Positions 35,696 through 46,488 of a DNA stretch of 64,000 nt are shown here, in pieces. The translations under genes and the position numbers were made by a program. How positions within the stretch are numbered: position 1 is the first letter of the stretch; the number at the start of each line of letters is the position of its first letter. Origin of the DNA: Corynebacterium aurimucosum ATCC 700975 (GTDB lineage Bacteria > Actinomycetota > Actinomycetes > Mycobacteriales > Mycobacteriaceae); NCBI RefSeq assembly GCF_000022905.1, contig NC_012590.1, positions 2,232,001-2,296,000 of the forward strand, given 5' to 3'. The notes under the pieces are model-generated. The model saw nothing but the letters and a program-made list of their open reading frames with translations, was not told the origin of the DNA and did not search any database.

Positions 35696-35704
35696 CAATA
35701 CGTC

Positions 35705-36487
35705 ATGGCCACTCGTACCCCGTTCTTCATCGCCGCGCTGCTCAACGCCGCGGTAGCTGTGCTCGTGGCGGTCGGCCTGCTCCTTCCCTCCCCGGCTGCT
35801 CCCCCAGCGGCAGGGCCGAGTGCTTCCACAACGACAGCGGAGCCCGCGCAGGAGGGACAAACAGAAGAACCAGCCGAAGAGGCCACGCCTGGGCCAAGCA
35901 GTGCGCCGGACGTTGCCGAGGCGCTCGCCGCCCTGGATTCCCTGGAGGTCAAAGGCCGCGCTCCCATGACCGGATATGAGCGTGAGCTATTCGGCCAGGC
36001 CTGGTCCGATGATGTCACGGTGCAGTTTGGCCACAACGGCTGCGATACACGCAATGACATCCTCCGCAGGGACCTGGTTCCGGAGAGCCTCGTGCTCAAG
36101 GAAGGCACCCACGACTGCGTGGCGCTCGCCGGTACCTTGCATGATCCCTATTCGGGCCAGGACATTGAGTTTCAGCGCGGGGCGCAGACCTCGCGAGCGG
36201 TGCAGATCGATCACATTGTGCCGCTTGCCGACGCCTGGCAGAAAGGCGCCCAGCAATGGTCGCCAGAGAAGCGCCGCAACTTTGCCAATGATCCCCGCAA
36301 CCTCCTCGCCGTCGACGGCCCACTCAACCAGCAGAAAGGCGCTGGCGATGCCGCCACGTGGCTGCCGCCCAACAAAGGTTTCCGCTGTGAATATGCGCGC
36401 CGCATCGTCGAGGTAAAAGCCGCCTATGGAATTTGGGTCACGGAGGCAGAAAAGGATGCACTCAGTCGGCTACTGAATGCTTGCTGA
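35705..36487 (+). CDS. Secreted or membrane-anchored HNH-family nuclease (DUF1524/GmrSD-like)
   Basis: 260 aa. N-terminal hydrophobic segment (FIAALLNAAVAVLVAVGLLL) that could be an uncleaved anchor or signal peptide, a Pro/Ala/Glu/Thr-rich linker to about residue 75, then a nuclease domain: CDTRNDILRRDL, QIDHIVPLADAW with the catalytic His170, and NDPRNLLAVDGPLNQQKGAG, then the conserved Trp/Pro/Asn stretch WLPPNK. Such extracellular HNH proteins are common in actinobacteria and probably degrade DNA outside the membrane; the target here is unproven. It is divergent from the FAS transcript with only 37 bp between start codons. Confidence 0.85.
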   Translation: MATRTPFFIAALLNAAVAVLVAVGLLLPSPAAPPAAGPSASTTTAEPAQEGQTEEPAEEATPGPSSAPDVAEALAALDSLEVKGRAPMTGYERELFGQAWSDDVTVQFGHNGCDTRNDILRRDLVPESLVLKEGTHDCVALAGTLHDPYSGQDIEFQRGAQTSRAVQIDHIVPLADAWQKGAQQWSPEKRRNFANDPRNLLAVDGPLNQQKGAGDAATWLPPNKGFRCEYARRIVEVKAAYGIWVTEAEKDALSRLLNAC

Positions 36488-36855
36488 GTGCGTTTTACCC
36501 TCTTTAGGCGCTCCGACTCCCCTCTCACTACCCCCGAGATTATGCGCATAATATTCACCCATTCCTAAACGGTCATGCAGGGTTTTGACGCTCGAAACTC
36601 CGAGTCGCACTGCGCCTACATTTCTCCCATCCAGGACTTTCTATCACCCTATCGATATGCAATTAATGCAGTCCAGCCCTGCAGGCAGCACCCCCTCATG
36701 AAACAAAAACAATCAATTTTCCCCTCCTGTCTCACTTTTCTTTTAATATGTGACACAGCACCTAGCCTGAGGTCTGGGTCACATTAACGGCGTTCGCTTT
36801 CATGAGTCGCTGTGCTTCCCGAATCTGCTGAGACAAACCCTGCGAAGGAACAGTG
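36488..36855. other. 368-bp spacer with probable promoter of the oligopeptide importer
   Basis: No convincing ORF. It contains a -10-like TAATAT (36744-36749) in an AT-rich tract, and ATGTGAC (36748-36754) paired with GTCACAT (36778-36784) as an inverted repeat with a 23-nt spacer around the predicted transcription start. Confidence 0.4.
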
Positions 36856-37839
36856 ATGTTCAAGTACATCATCAAGAAGACCGCCAGCTGGCTGGTAGTC
36901 ATCTTCCTCGCGACTAATATCGCGTACCTCCTGGCCGCAACCTTTCTTGATCCCCGATCAAATTACGTTGGCCGCAACCCACCGCTCGGGCCGGAAGAAA
37001 TCGGCCGCATCCTCACTCCACTCGGACTCAACCCGGAAACCCCGCTTATTGAGCGCTGGTGGGGCTGGCTATCCAACATCATCTTCCACTGGGACTGGGG
37101 TACCTCCCCTCTCGGCGACCCGGTCAGCGCACAAATCGCTCACCGCGCTCTCGTCTCGGCGCAGCTGCTGCTCGTCGCCACGATCCTCTCCGTCATCATC
37201 GGCGTCGCCCTAGGCGTCTACACCGCCTCCCGCCAATACAAAGCCGCCGACCGCTTCTGGCAGGGAGTTTCCATCATCACGATGAACACCCACGTCGTCG
37301 TCGCCTCCATCCTGGTCGTCGCCGCCGGCCTGTGGATCAACCGCGTCACCGGCCACCGCGTGGTCTATGTGACGGGCGCTTCCAGCCTCGGCGTCGAAGG
37401 CTTCTTCCCCAAACTTCTGGATATGGCACAGCACCTCATCCTGCCGTCCATCTCGCTCATCATCATCAGCTACGCCGGGTATCACATGATGCAGCGCACC
37501 TTGCTGCTGGATAACCTGAACGCCGATTATGTGCGCACCGCCCGCGCCAAGGGCCTGACCCGTGCACAGGCTATTCGCAAGCACGCCCTGCGCACCTCCA
37601 TCATCCCGGTTGCGACCTCCGTGGCCTTCTCCGTTCCCGGTATCTTCACCGGCGCCATCATGACGGAAACCATCTTCGCTTGGAAGGGAATGGGCCAGTA
37701 CTTTATCGAAACCATCAGTCGCAACGACGTTAACGGCACCACCGCCGTCGCCGCCTTCGGTGCCGTCATGATTGCTTTCTCCGCAATCCTGGCTGACCTC
37801 GTCGTCGTCGCCCTCGATCCGCGAGTAAGGGTGAGCTAA
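36856..37839 (+). CDS. Oligopeptide/dipeptide-type ABC transporter, permease 1 (OppB/DppB-like)
   Basis: 327 aa with six main hydrophobic spans. First TM begins right after the start (KKTASWLVVIFLATNIAYLL). BPD_transp_1 motifs: HRALVSAQLLLVATILSVII and the EAA loop YVRTARAKGLTRAQAIRKHA. Start: the ATG at 36856 has GAAGGAA five bases upstream; the GTG at 36853 is too close. First gene of a four-gene operon. The substrate is predicted as peptide or nickel-type by family only. Confidence 0.92.
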   Translation: MFKYIIKKTASWLVVIFLATNIAYLLAATFLDPRSNYVGRNPPLGPEEIGRILTPLGLNPETPLIERWWGWLSNIIFHWDWGTSPLGDPVSAQIAHRALVSAQLLLVATILSVIIGVALGVYTASRQYKAADRFWQGVSIITMNTHVVVASILVVAAGLWINRVTGHRVVYVTGASSLGVEGFFPKLLDMAQHLILPSISLIIISYAGYHMMQRTLLLDNLNADYVRTARAKGLTRAQAIRKHALRTSIIPVATSVAFSVPGIFTGAIMTETIFAWKGMGQYFIETISRNDVNGTTAVAAFGAVMIAFSAILADLVVVALDPRVRVS

Positions 37840-38921
37840 ATGTCTCCAGAAAAGAAATCCACGTCGCCGCGCTCAGAAGCCCGCCACACCGAGCGCCACC
37901 GCCGCAACGACCTCGCTATCGATACGGCAGCTGATAACCTCGGCGTGCGCCCGCATACCGCCACTGCTGACTTTTCACCGCAAACCGAACCCAGCGCACA
38001 GTCCGCACTTGGTTCCGGCGTCGATGTCGATGACGCACAGCGCAAGCAATTCGCCGGCAACGAGTTCCGCGGCACGTCAAAGCTGAAGCTGTACGTTCGC
38101 CGCTTCTTCCGCAACAAGGCGGCCGCTATCGGTCTCGTCATCTTCGTGCTGCTCGCGCTCTTGGCCATCTTCGGGAGCTTCCTTACCCCGTGGTCCTTCG
38201 ACGAGCCGGACTTCTTCAACCTGTCCACCGGGCCTTCCTCTGAGCACTGGTTCGGCACGACTGACTCCGGTAATGACCTCTTTGCACAAACCGTCCACGG
38301 CCTGGGCCGCTCGCTGATCATTGCGCTCATCGTCTCGTTGGCCTCTACCCTGCTGTCCGCCTTCATCGGCGCGGCCGCGGCCATGTACGGCGGCGCGGTG
38401 GAAAAGGTCATCCTGGCAGTCATTCACTTCTTGCTGGCCATCCCGACGTTCCTGCTCATCGCCCTGGTGGTTTCTGATTCCGGCGGCGACTGGAAGCTGC
38501 TCATCGTGGTACTCATCGCCTTCGGCTGGATGTATCCGGCGCGCGTCATCTGGGCCATGGCGCTCAGCGTGCGCGAGAACGACTATGTCCGTGCCGCGGA
38601 CTACATGGGCGTTTCGCGCCTGCGCACCATCTTCCGCCACGTGGTTCCCAATATCGGCTCGCTGCTCATCATCCAGGCGGCCCTGGGCGTGGTGTCCACC
38701 ATCATGTCGGAGACCGCACTGTCCTTCCTGGGCTTGGGCGTGAAGCTTCCCGATGTCTCCCTGGGCACCCTCCTCGCCGGCGGCGCCAACGCCGTCGAGG
38801 CCTCACCCTGGCTCTTCTACTTCCCTGCAGGCATCCTCACGCTGCTGACCGTCTCCATGGCGTTCATCGCCGACGGCTTGCGCGATGCCATTGACCCCAA
38901 CTCGAACTCCGGAGGCCGAGC

Positions 38922-38925
<4 letters not shown>
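37840..38925 (+). CDS. Oligopeptide/dipeptide-type ABC transporter, permease 2 (OppC/DppC-like)
   Basis: 361 aa. A long cytosolic N-terminus of about 85 residues, unusually rich in charged residues for the family, precedes the first span (AAAIGLVIFVLLALLAIFG). OppC N-domain SKLKLYVRRFFRNKA, then GTTDSGNDLFAQTVHGLGRSL, and the EAA loop YVRAADYMGVSRLRTIFRHV. It starts directly after the TAA of permease 1 with no gap and ends in a 4-bp ATGA overlap with the ATPase gene. Confidence 0.92.
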
Positions 38926-40892
<1,967 letters not shown>

Positions 40893-40949
40893 CAAGACTT
40901 ATAACTAAATACTCCCCGTCTCCATGTTTCCTCTCGAAAGGACACACAT

Positions 40950-42650
40950 ATGAATATGAAGCTCCGCAGGACCGCCCTCGCAGTGGTCACCGCCTCTGCC
41001 CTCATTCTCACCGGCTGCGCCTCCGATGGCGGCTCCGGAAGCTCCGATGGCTCGAGCGATTCCGCCTCCGGCGAGAAGCTCGACGTCAAGCTGGACGGCT
41101 CCTATAACCCGAAGGACCGTTCCGAGCTGAAGGAAGGCGGCGAGCTACGCCTAGCTATCGACGAGATCTCCCAGCAGCAAAACCCCTTCCAGGCCGACGG
41201 GACCCGCTACACCAGTGACGTCTGGAAGTACTACAACCCGCAGATCGGCCTCTTCGACGGCGCCGGTGAGTTTCACGTCAACAATGACTACATCACGGAT
41301 GTTAAGGACGAGGAGAAGGACGGCAAGACCGTCGTCACCTTCACCATCCACGAGAAGGCGCAGTACAACGACGGCACCCCGATTGACTGGAAGGCTTTCG
41401 AGAACACCTGGAAGTTCAACAACGGCGAGGACGAGGAGGCCAACGTCTCCTCCACCGATGGCTACGAGCTCATCGAGTCCGTCGAGCCGGGTGAGAACGA
41501 CAAGCAGGCCGTCATCACCTTCAAGCAGACTTACCCCTGGTGGCAGGGCCTATTCAATATCCTGCTCCCACCGCAGGTAGATTCCGCGGAGAAGTTCAAC
41601 GAGGCCTACCTAGGCAAGGTGCATCCGGAATGGGGCGCGGGCCCATTCAAGGTTGAGAACGTCGACTTCCAGAGTGGTACCGCCACCTTCGTCCCGAATG
41701 AGAAGTGGTGGGGCGATAAACCCTTCCTAGACAAGGTGACCTACCGCCAAATGGAAGATCAGGCCTCCATCAACGCGTTCAAGGCCGGCGAAATTGACGC
41801 CACCGGCGTAGGCAACAAGGAGCGTCTGGCTGCGGTCAAGGACATGGAAGGCATTGAGATCCGCACCGCCATGGCTCCGTCTAAGTCTCTCTATACGCTC
41901 AACTCCAAGAACGAGATTCTCTCTGACATTAAGGTGCGCGAGGCCATCATGGCCGGCATCGACCGCTCCACGCTGTCTGAGATCCGCTTCAATGGCCTCA
42001 ACGGCTACACCGAGGACCTGCCAGGTTCCTTCAACCTCTACCAAACCCAAGAGGGCTATGAGGACAACGTTGGCGCGGTCATCACCTTCGATCCGGAGAA
42101 GGCGAAGTCACTCCTCGATGAGGCCGGGTGGAAGGAAGGCAGCGACGGTATCCGTGAGAAGGACGGCAAGAAGCTGTCCGTACGCTATTCGCTGCTGGGT
42201 GACTCTCCCACCGGCAAGGCTCAGGCCACCGCTACCCAGAAGATGATGAAGGACATTGGCGTGGACCTGAAGGTGGAGGAGCGCCCAGTCGCTGATTTCT
42301 CCGAAATCACGTCCTCCTATGACTTCGACATTCTGCCTATGGGCTTCTCCTCCGGTGATCCCTTCGGTGTCGCTTACTTCGGTCAGGTCTACCGCACCGG
42401 CTCCCAACTCAACCGCTCCGGCACGGGCACGCCAGAGATGGACAAGAAGATCGACGAGCTATCCCAGATCGCTGATCCGAAGGAACAGATTAAGGAATCC
42501 AACAAGCTGGAAAAGGAAGCCCTAGCACAGTATGGCATCATTCCTATCTTCAACGGACCGGCCATGGTGGCGACCAACCCGGATATCGCGAACTTCGGCG
42601 CCAACTCCTTCGCTGTTCTTGAAGTAGAGAACATCGGCTACGTCAAGTAA
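40950..42650 (+). CDS. Oligopeptide-type ABC transporter, substrate-binding lipoprotein (family 5)
   Basis: 566 aa. Signal peptide MKLRRTALAVVTASALIL with lipobox LTGC (Cys23), a Ser/Gly/Asp linker, then an SBP_bac_5 fold (EKAQYNDGTPIDWKAFENTW, WGAGPFKVENV, VREAIMAGIDRS, ARSLLDEAGW-like KAKSLLDEAGWKEGSDG). The start has GAAAGGA with good spacing. A 57-bp gap with AT-rich TATAACTAAAT separates it from the ATPase gene, so it may have an additional promoter that gives more binding protein than transporter. Last gene of the operon, followed by a strong terminator. Confidence 0.93.
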   Translation: MNMKLRRTALAVVTASALILTGCASDGGSGSSDGSSDSASGEKLDVKLDGSYNPKDRSELKEGGELRLAIDEISQQQNPFQADGTRYTSDVWKYYNPQIGLFDGAGEFHVNNDYITDVKDEEKDGKTVVTFTIHEKAQYNDGTPIDWKAFENTWKFNNGEDEEANVSSTDGYELIESVEPGENDKQAVITFKQTYPWWQGLFNILLPPQVDSAEKFNEAYLGKVHPEWGAGPFKVENVDFQSGTATFVPNEKWWGDKPFLDKVTYRQMEDQASINAFKAGEIDATGVGNKERLAAVKDMEGIEIRTAMAPSKSLYTLNSKNEILSDIKVREAIMAGIDRSTLSEIRFNGLNGYTEDLPGSFNLYQTQEGYEDNVGAVITFDPEKAKSLLDEAGWKEGSDGIREKDGKKLSVRYSLLGDSPTGKAQATATQKMMKDIGVDLKVEERPVADFSEITSSYDFDILPMGFSSGDPFGVAYFGQVYRTGSQLNRSGTGTPEMDKKIDELSQIADPKEQIKESNKLEKEALAQYGIIPIFNGPAMVATNPDIANFGANSFAVLEVENIGYVK

Positions 42651-42660
42651 GTAGTGTGCC

Positions 42661-42690
42661 AGGCACCGCGCCTCATAATTCGCAGTGCCT
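42661..42690 (+). terminator. First hairpin after the oligopeptide importer
   Basis: AGGCACCGCG and CGCAGTGCCT pair with one wobble around a 10-nt loop. No T-tract. Confidence 0.35.
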
Positions 42691-42721
42691 AGCCACTGCA
42701 TACGCCGTGTAAGGCAACGAC

Positions 42722-42756
42722 AAGAGGGCCTTCCCAAACTACGGGAAGGCCCTCTT
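42722..42756. terminator. Bidirectional terminator
   Basis: Perfect 14-bp stem AAGAGGGCCTTCCC/GGGAAGGCCCTCTT with a 7-nt loop, between the importer operon and the convergent SPFH gene. Confidence 0.85.
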
Positions 42757-42774
42757 CGTGTGTTTGGGCTATGT

Positions 42775-43971
42775 TTAGTTGCCCTTGTTGAGCTGGTTGC
42801 GCAGCTGGTCAAAATAGTCGCGCGCGCTCTGCGGCTGGTTATTGCCCTGCGGCGGGGCTGGGAAGCCCGAAATCTGACCAAAGCCCTGGCCCTGCTGAGC
42901 GTTCTGCACCTGTTCTTGTGCCTGCTGCTGTGCGCGCTGTGCCTGTTCCATCGCTTCAGCTTCTCGGCGGGCACGCTCATCGCGCTCGCGGCGCTCCTGC
43001 TCCTCACGGCGGCGGCGCTCAGCGGCGGCGTCCTCGCGGCTGTGCTTTGCTTCGCCGGCCGGCACCTTCGGCTTCGGGGCTTCATTAATAGCGTTGGTGG
43101 ACAGCAAAGTATCGCGCATACCGCCGAAGAGATCCTGCATGCCGCCCGGGTTAGAGGGCATGTAGAGCACGTTGGTGTGGGCGCGGTCGGCCACGTCCAC
43201 CATGGCGTCGAGGTACTGGGAGACCAGCATGAGGGTCTCGGGGTTCTCCTGCACGCCGGCAGCACGCAGCAGCTCATACTGCTGGGCAATACCTTCGACG
43301 ATCTCCTTACGCTGGTCAGCCACACCGCGACCCTGGAGCTTCTTAGCCTCGGCCGCACCCTCGGCTTCCTTGACCACGCGGATCTTCTCGGCCTCTGCCT
43401 GGGCGACGGCTGCCTCGCGCTCACGCTGTGCGGCGTTAATGGAGTTCATGGACTCGCGCACGCGGGCATCCGGGCGGATATCGGTGACCAGGGTATTAAC
43501 GAAGTTCCAGCCGTAGGCGGCCATGTTATCGCGCAGAGACATCGCCACGTTGCGGGCGATGGTGTCCTTGGAAGAGAAGGAATCATCCAGGTTCATGTTT
43601 GCCACGGAGGAACGGACGTTGTCCTGTACGTAGGCCACGATCTGCTGCTCGTGGTTGGACAGGGTGTAGAAGGCCTGGCGTTCGCTGCCCTGGACCACCT
43701 CGTACTGCACGGCAACAGGGATCTGGACGAAGACGTTGTCCTTGGTCTTGGTTTCCACCATGACGTCGAGCTGACGGATCTGCAGGCTAATCTTGGCGCG
43801 CACGCGGTCGACATAAGGCACCTTGAAGTGCAAGCCCGCGTGAGCAACGTTCACGAACTTACCCATCCGCTCAATGATGGCGGCCTCCTTCGTCCGGACG
43901 ATGTAGAAACCGTCGAAGGCGGTGGCAATAATAATTAGAAGAATCACGCCGATGACGATGAGTCCGCCCAT
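42775..43971 (-). CDS. SPFH/Band 7 domain membrane protein
   Basis: 398-aa stomatin/prohibitin-type protein. One N-terminal span (GGLIVIGVILLIIIATAFDG), SPFH domain (about residues 20-200: IVRTKEAAIIERMGKFVNV, HAGLHFKVPYVDRVRAKISL), a coiled Ala/Glu-rich helix (INAAQREREAAVAQAEAEK), and a Gln-rich, Pro-rich C-terminal tail (EQAQRAQQQAQEQVQNAQQG). Start: the ATG at 43971 has AGAAAGGAT at good spacing; a longer frame to 44019 is not supported. The partner is usually an NfeD-type protein, which is not adjacent here. It is predicted to organise membrane microdomains. Confidence 0.92.
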   Translation of the reverse strand: MGGLIVIGVILLIIIATAFDGFYIVRTKEAAIIERMGKFVNVAHAGLHFKVPYVDRVRAKISLQIRQLDVMVETKTKDNVFVQIPVAVQYEVVQGSERQAFYTLSNHEQQIVAYVQDNVRSSVANMNLDDSFSSKDTIARNVAMSLRDNMAAYGWNFVNTLVTDIRPDARVRESMNSINAAQREREAAVAQAEAEKIRVVKEAEGAAEAKKLQGRGVADQRKEIVEGIAQQYELLRAAGVQENPETLMLVSQYLDAMVDVADRAHTNVLYMPSNPGGMQDLFGGMRDTLLSTNAINEAPKPKVPAGEAKHSREDAAAERRRREEQERRERDERARREAEAMEQAQRAQQQAQEQVQNAQQGQGFGQISGFPAPPQGNNQPQSARDYFDQLRNQLNKGN

Positions 43972-44076
43972 AGGCTTATCCTTTCTGCTCGATTTAGATT
44001 TTCCTAACCAGTGTGCCACACGGTGACCACCACCACATCTCGAGAAAGAACACTCCCCGAACGCACGCGACGCCCG

Positions 44077-45327
44077 TTAACGCTCGTCAGCCGCCCGGAA
44101 GAGCTCGCCCAAAATCACCGCGCCGTCTTCGCTAATACCGTTGTGCTGGAAGCGGTTGGTCACCACTGGGCGTAGGTCGCGGTAAGTCTCCCCCGTGGCC
44201 AGGGAATCTTCGAAGGGCACGAAGATATCGTCGAGGTAGATGGCGGCGGAGGCGATAACGGGGGCGTCGGCAAGCTTGGCGGCATCATACGGCGAGCTTG
44301 CCCACTCGTAGGCGGCGAGCTCCTCGGCAGCCTGCTTGAAGGGGCGCAGCGCCGGATCCTCATCGAACTGCCAAGGGAAGATGTGCTCGCCGGTCAGATA
44401 CGTGCCCTCCTCGGCGAACTCGGGGAATTCCTCGCGCACGCGGTGCGCCGCCCAGCCGGTGACGGCCTGGCCGCCGACGCCACCGTAGATGGATTCATGG
44501 ATGGCTGCATACAGCGGGCCCGCTTGGAAGCTCACGCGGCTTCCGACGTTGTTGAGGAAGTCCGAACGCAGGCGCTTCTCACCGTTCACGGTACGGAAAG
44601 GTTCCTCCAGCAGGTAGCCGAGCGAATCAAAGCCGGTGCCGCGTCCCAGCTCAATGCCGATGGTGCGGAAGCGGCGGGAGGACAGGCGCTCCCCTGTCGG
44701 CAGCAGCTCCTCCGAGTTGTCTAGGTGGTGAAGGATTTCTTCGACGCGAGCTTGCGCCCACGGGAACTGGGCATAGAAGCGCTCGTGGCGGACCTTGAGC
44801 TTGGTAAAGGTCGTGCGGTAGAGATCATCCGCACCTTTGGTCAGGGTGGGCAGACCGCCGGTAAGGAAGGCGCGCCCAATGGAATCGGGGAACATCGAGG
44901 CATAGGCAGTGATGATGAAGCCGCCGAAGGATTGGCCGAAGAGATCCCAAGTGTCCTCACCGAGGTGCTCGCGCAGGCGCTCAGCATCGCGCACGATATT
45001 CTCCTGCCGCAACTGCGCCAAGCGCTGCGCCGTGCGATCCTCAGCCGGGCTGAGCTCATCGATGCGGTGGCTGCGCCCAGTGCCGCGCTGGTCCATGAGG
45101 ATCCAGCGGTAGCGCTCCAGGCCCTTTCCGATCAGCCCAGTGGCACCCGTCGGCCGCGGCGCCGGGAAACCCGGCCCGCCCTGGTTATAGAGCAGCGCCG
45201 GGTAATTCTCACCGCCCGGCGGGATGATTTCCCGAGCGTAAAGCTCGAACTCCCCCGCTGCTGGATTGTCATAGTCCCAGGGGACGGTAATGGTGTGTTC
45301 CTTGATGGTGTGGCCGAAGCGTTTCAT
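44077..45327 (-). CDS. Alpha/beta hydrolase, proline iminopeptidase-like (S33)
   Basis: 416 aa. Oxyanion motif YNQGGPGFPAPRP, then DQRGTGRSH, nucleophile elbow GQSFGG with Ser near residue 137, and a cap domain followed by a C-terminal segment with the acid and base (DDIFVPFEDS, then RFQHNGI). Length and GGPG/DQRG/GQSFGG motifs fit the S33 family, which removes N-terminal Pro. Start: the ATG at 45327 gives a normal N-terminus; frames further up run into pflA and are rejected. It is 4 bp downstream of pflA and probably in the same transcript. Confidence 0.9.
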   Translation of the reverse strand: MKRFGHTIKEHTITVPWDYDNPAAGEFELYAREIIPPGGENYPALLYNQGGPGFPAPRPTGATGLIGKGLERYRWILMDQRGTGRSHRIDELSPAEDRTAQRLAQLRQENIVRDAERLREHLGEDTWDLFGQSFGGFIITAYASMFPDSIGRAFLTGGLPTLTKGADDLYRTTFTKLKVRHERFYAQFPWAQARVEEILHHLDNSEELLPTGERLSSRRFRTIGIELGRGTGFDSLGYLLEEPFRTVNGEKRLRSDFLNNVGSRVSFQAGPLYAAIHESIYGGVGGQAVTGWAAHRVREEFPEFAEEGTYLTGEHIFPWQFDEDPALRPFKQAAEELAAYEWASSPYDAAKLADAPVIASAAIYLDDIFVPFEDSLATGETYRDLRPVVTNRFQHNGISEDGAVILGELFRAADER

Positions 45328-45331
45328 GCTT

Positions 45332-46201
45332 CTAATAAACCACGAAACCTTCCTTACGGAACACCTCGCGGATTTCCTCCACGTCTTCTGGCTTCGGCGG
45401 CTTTGTGTCCTCCAGGGTGTACGGGTAGCCCAACTCGTGCCACTTGTCCGCGCCCATGTTGTGGAAGGGCAGCACCTCGATGCGCTCGATATTGCTCTTC
45501 CAGCGGGAGACAATTTTTGCCACGTTGGCGACGTTTTCGGGACCGTCGGTAAGCCCCGGCACCACCACGAAGCGGATCCAGACCGGCTTGCCTATGGCGT
45601 TGAGGCGATCCCCAAAGTCGATCGTCGGCTGCAGCTCGCGGCGGGTGACCTTCTTATAGGTCTCCTCGTCACCAGACTTGACGTCGAGCAGCACCAGGTC
45701 GATATTGTCCAAGTCCTCATCGCGCAGGCGCGCGCCGAGGTAACCCGAGGTGTCGATCGTGGTGTGGATGCCTGCATCGTGAACTTCCTTGAGCAGGCGC
45801 CGCGCGAAGGCGATCTGGAAGAGCGGCTCACCACCCGAAATGGTCAGCCCACCACCGGAGGCCTTGAAGACGGGCTTATAGCGCTTGATGCGCTTGACCA
45901 CATCCTCGATGCGCTCCAAGGTGCCGACCTTCATCTCCATGGTGTCGGGATTGTGGCAATACTGGCAGCGCAACGGGCACCCAGACATGAACATGGTCAT
46001 GCGGGTTCCGGGTCCATCCACAGCCGTCACCAGCTCCCAGGAGTGCACGAGCGCGACATCGCCGGAGCGGCGAGCTTGCATCAACTCCGGGCGGGTGTAG
46101 CCGTCGAGATCGTTGTCCGTTCCTAAACCGGCGGCGGCGCCGCGCACCTTCTCCCCTTCTTCAGGAGAAAGGCGCACGACGCCGGTAATGCCATCTGCCA
46201 T
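45332..46201 (-). CDS. pflA: Pyruvate formate-lyase-activating enzyme (radical SAM)
   Basis: 289 aa. It abstracts a hydrogen from the glycyl residue of pyruvate formate-lyase using SAM and a 4Fe-4S cluster. The cluster motif C-x3-C-x2-C is Cys75, Cys79, Cys82 (GCPLRCQYCHNP). Also GGGLTISGGEPLFQ, DTSGYLG and VVVPGLTDG. The N-terminus is about 40 residues longer than E. coli PflA. It lies between the glycyl-radical small protein (no gap: it begins directly after) and the hydrolase gene, i.e. pflB-small subunit-pflA. Confidence 0.94.
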   Translation of the reverse strand: MADGITGVVRLSPEEGEKVRGAAAGLGTDNDLDGYTRPELMQARRSGDVALVHSWELVTAVDGPGTRMTMFMSGCPLRCQYCHNPDTMEMKVGTLERIEDVVKRIKRYKPVFKASGGGLTISGGEPLFQIAFARRLLKEVHDAGIHTTIDTSGYLGARLRDEDLDNIDLVLLDVKSGDEETYKKVTRRELQPTIDFGDRLNAIGKPVWIRFVVVPGLTDGPENVANVAKIVSRWKSNIERIEVLPFHNMGADKWHELGYPYTLEDTKPPKPEDVEEIREVFRKEGFVVY

Positions 46202-46453
46202 TTAGGAGCCCTGGTGGAAGGTGCGGGAGATGACGTCCAGCTGCTGCTCGCGGGTGAGCTTCACAAAGTTCACCGCGTAGCCGGAGACACGAACCGTGAG
46301 GTTCGGGTACTTCTCTGGGTGCTCAACAGCGTCCTCGAGAGTGGCCTTGTCCAGGACGTTGATGTTGGCGTGGTAGAGGCCCGAGTCCATGTTGTTGGCG
46401 GTGCGGTTGGCCTTCATGGTGGCGAGGCGCTCGTCGAAAGTGGGGGTTGCCAT
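46202..46453 (-). CDS. Stand-alone glycyl-radical domain protein (GrcA-like), apparent small subunit of pyruvate formate-lyase
   Basis: 83 aa. Residues 27-83 match the C-terminal glycyl-radical domain of PFL and of E. coli GrcA/Yfi[18 protein letters not shown], then RVSGYAVNF with the radical Gly58, then [15 protein letters not shown]. The first 25 residues ([20 protein letters not shown]) have no counterpart in PFL. It is far shorter than GrcA (127 aa). It starts 35 bp after the pflB stop with a strong AAGGAGA ribosome site and in a different frame, so it is a designed separate gene rather than a simple nonsense split. Because the pflB product lacks this domain, the two proteins probably form the active enzyme together. 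Confidence 0.88.
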   Translation of the reverse strand: MATPTFDERLATMKANRTANNMDSGLYHANINVLDKATLEDAVEHPEKYPNLTVRVSGYAVNFVKLTREQQLDVISRTFHQGS

Positions 46454-46488
46454 GATGTGTTCTCCTTGGGAAGTGGTGTGGATGTGGT

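Noticed and set aside
46454..46488. Split pfl as a sequencing frameshift
   Set aside because: The small gene has its own strong ribosome site, a new 25-residue N-terminus and a different frame; a simple indel would not produce these.
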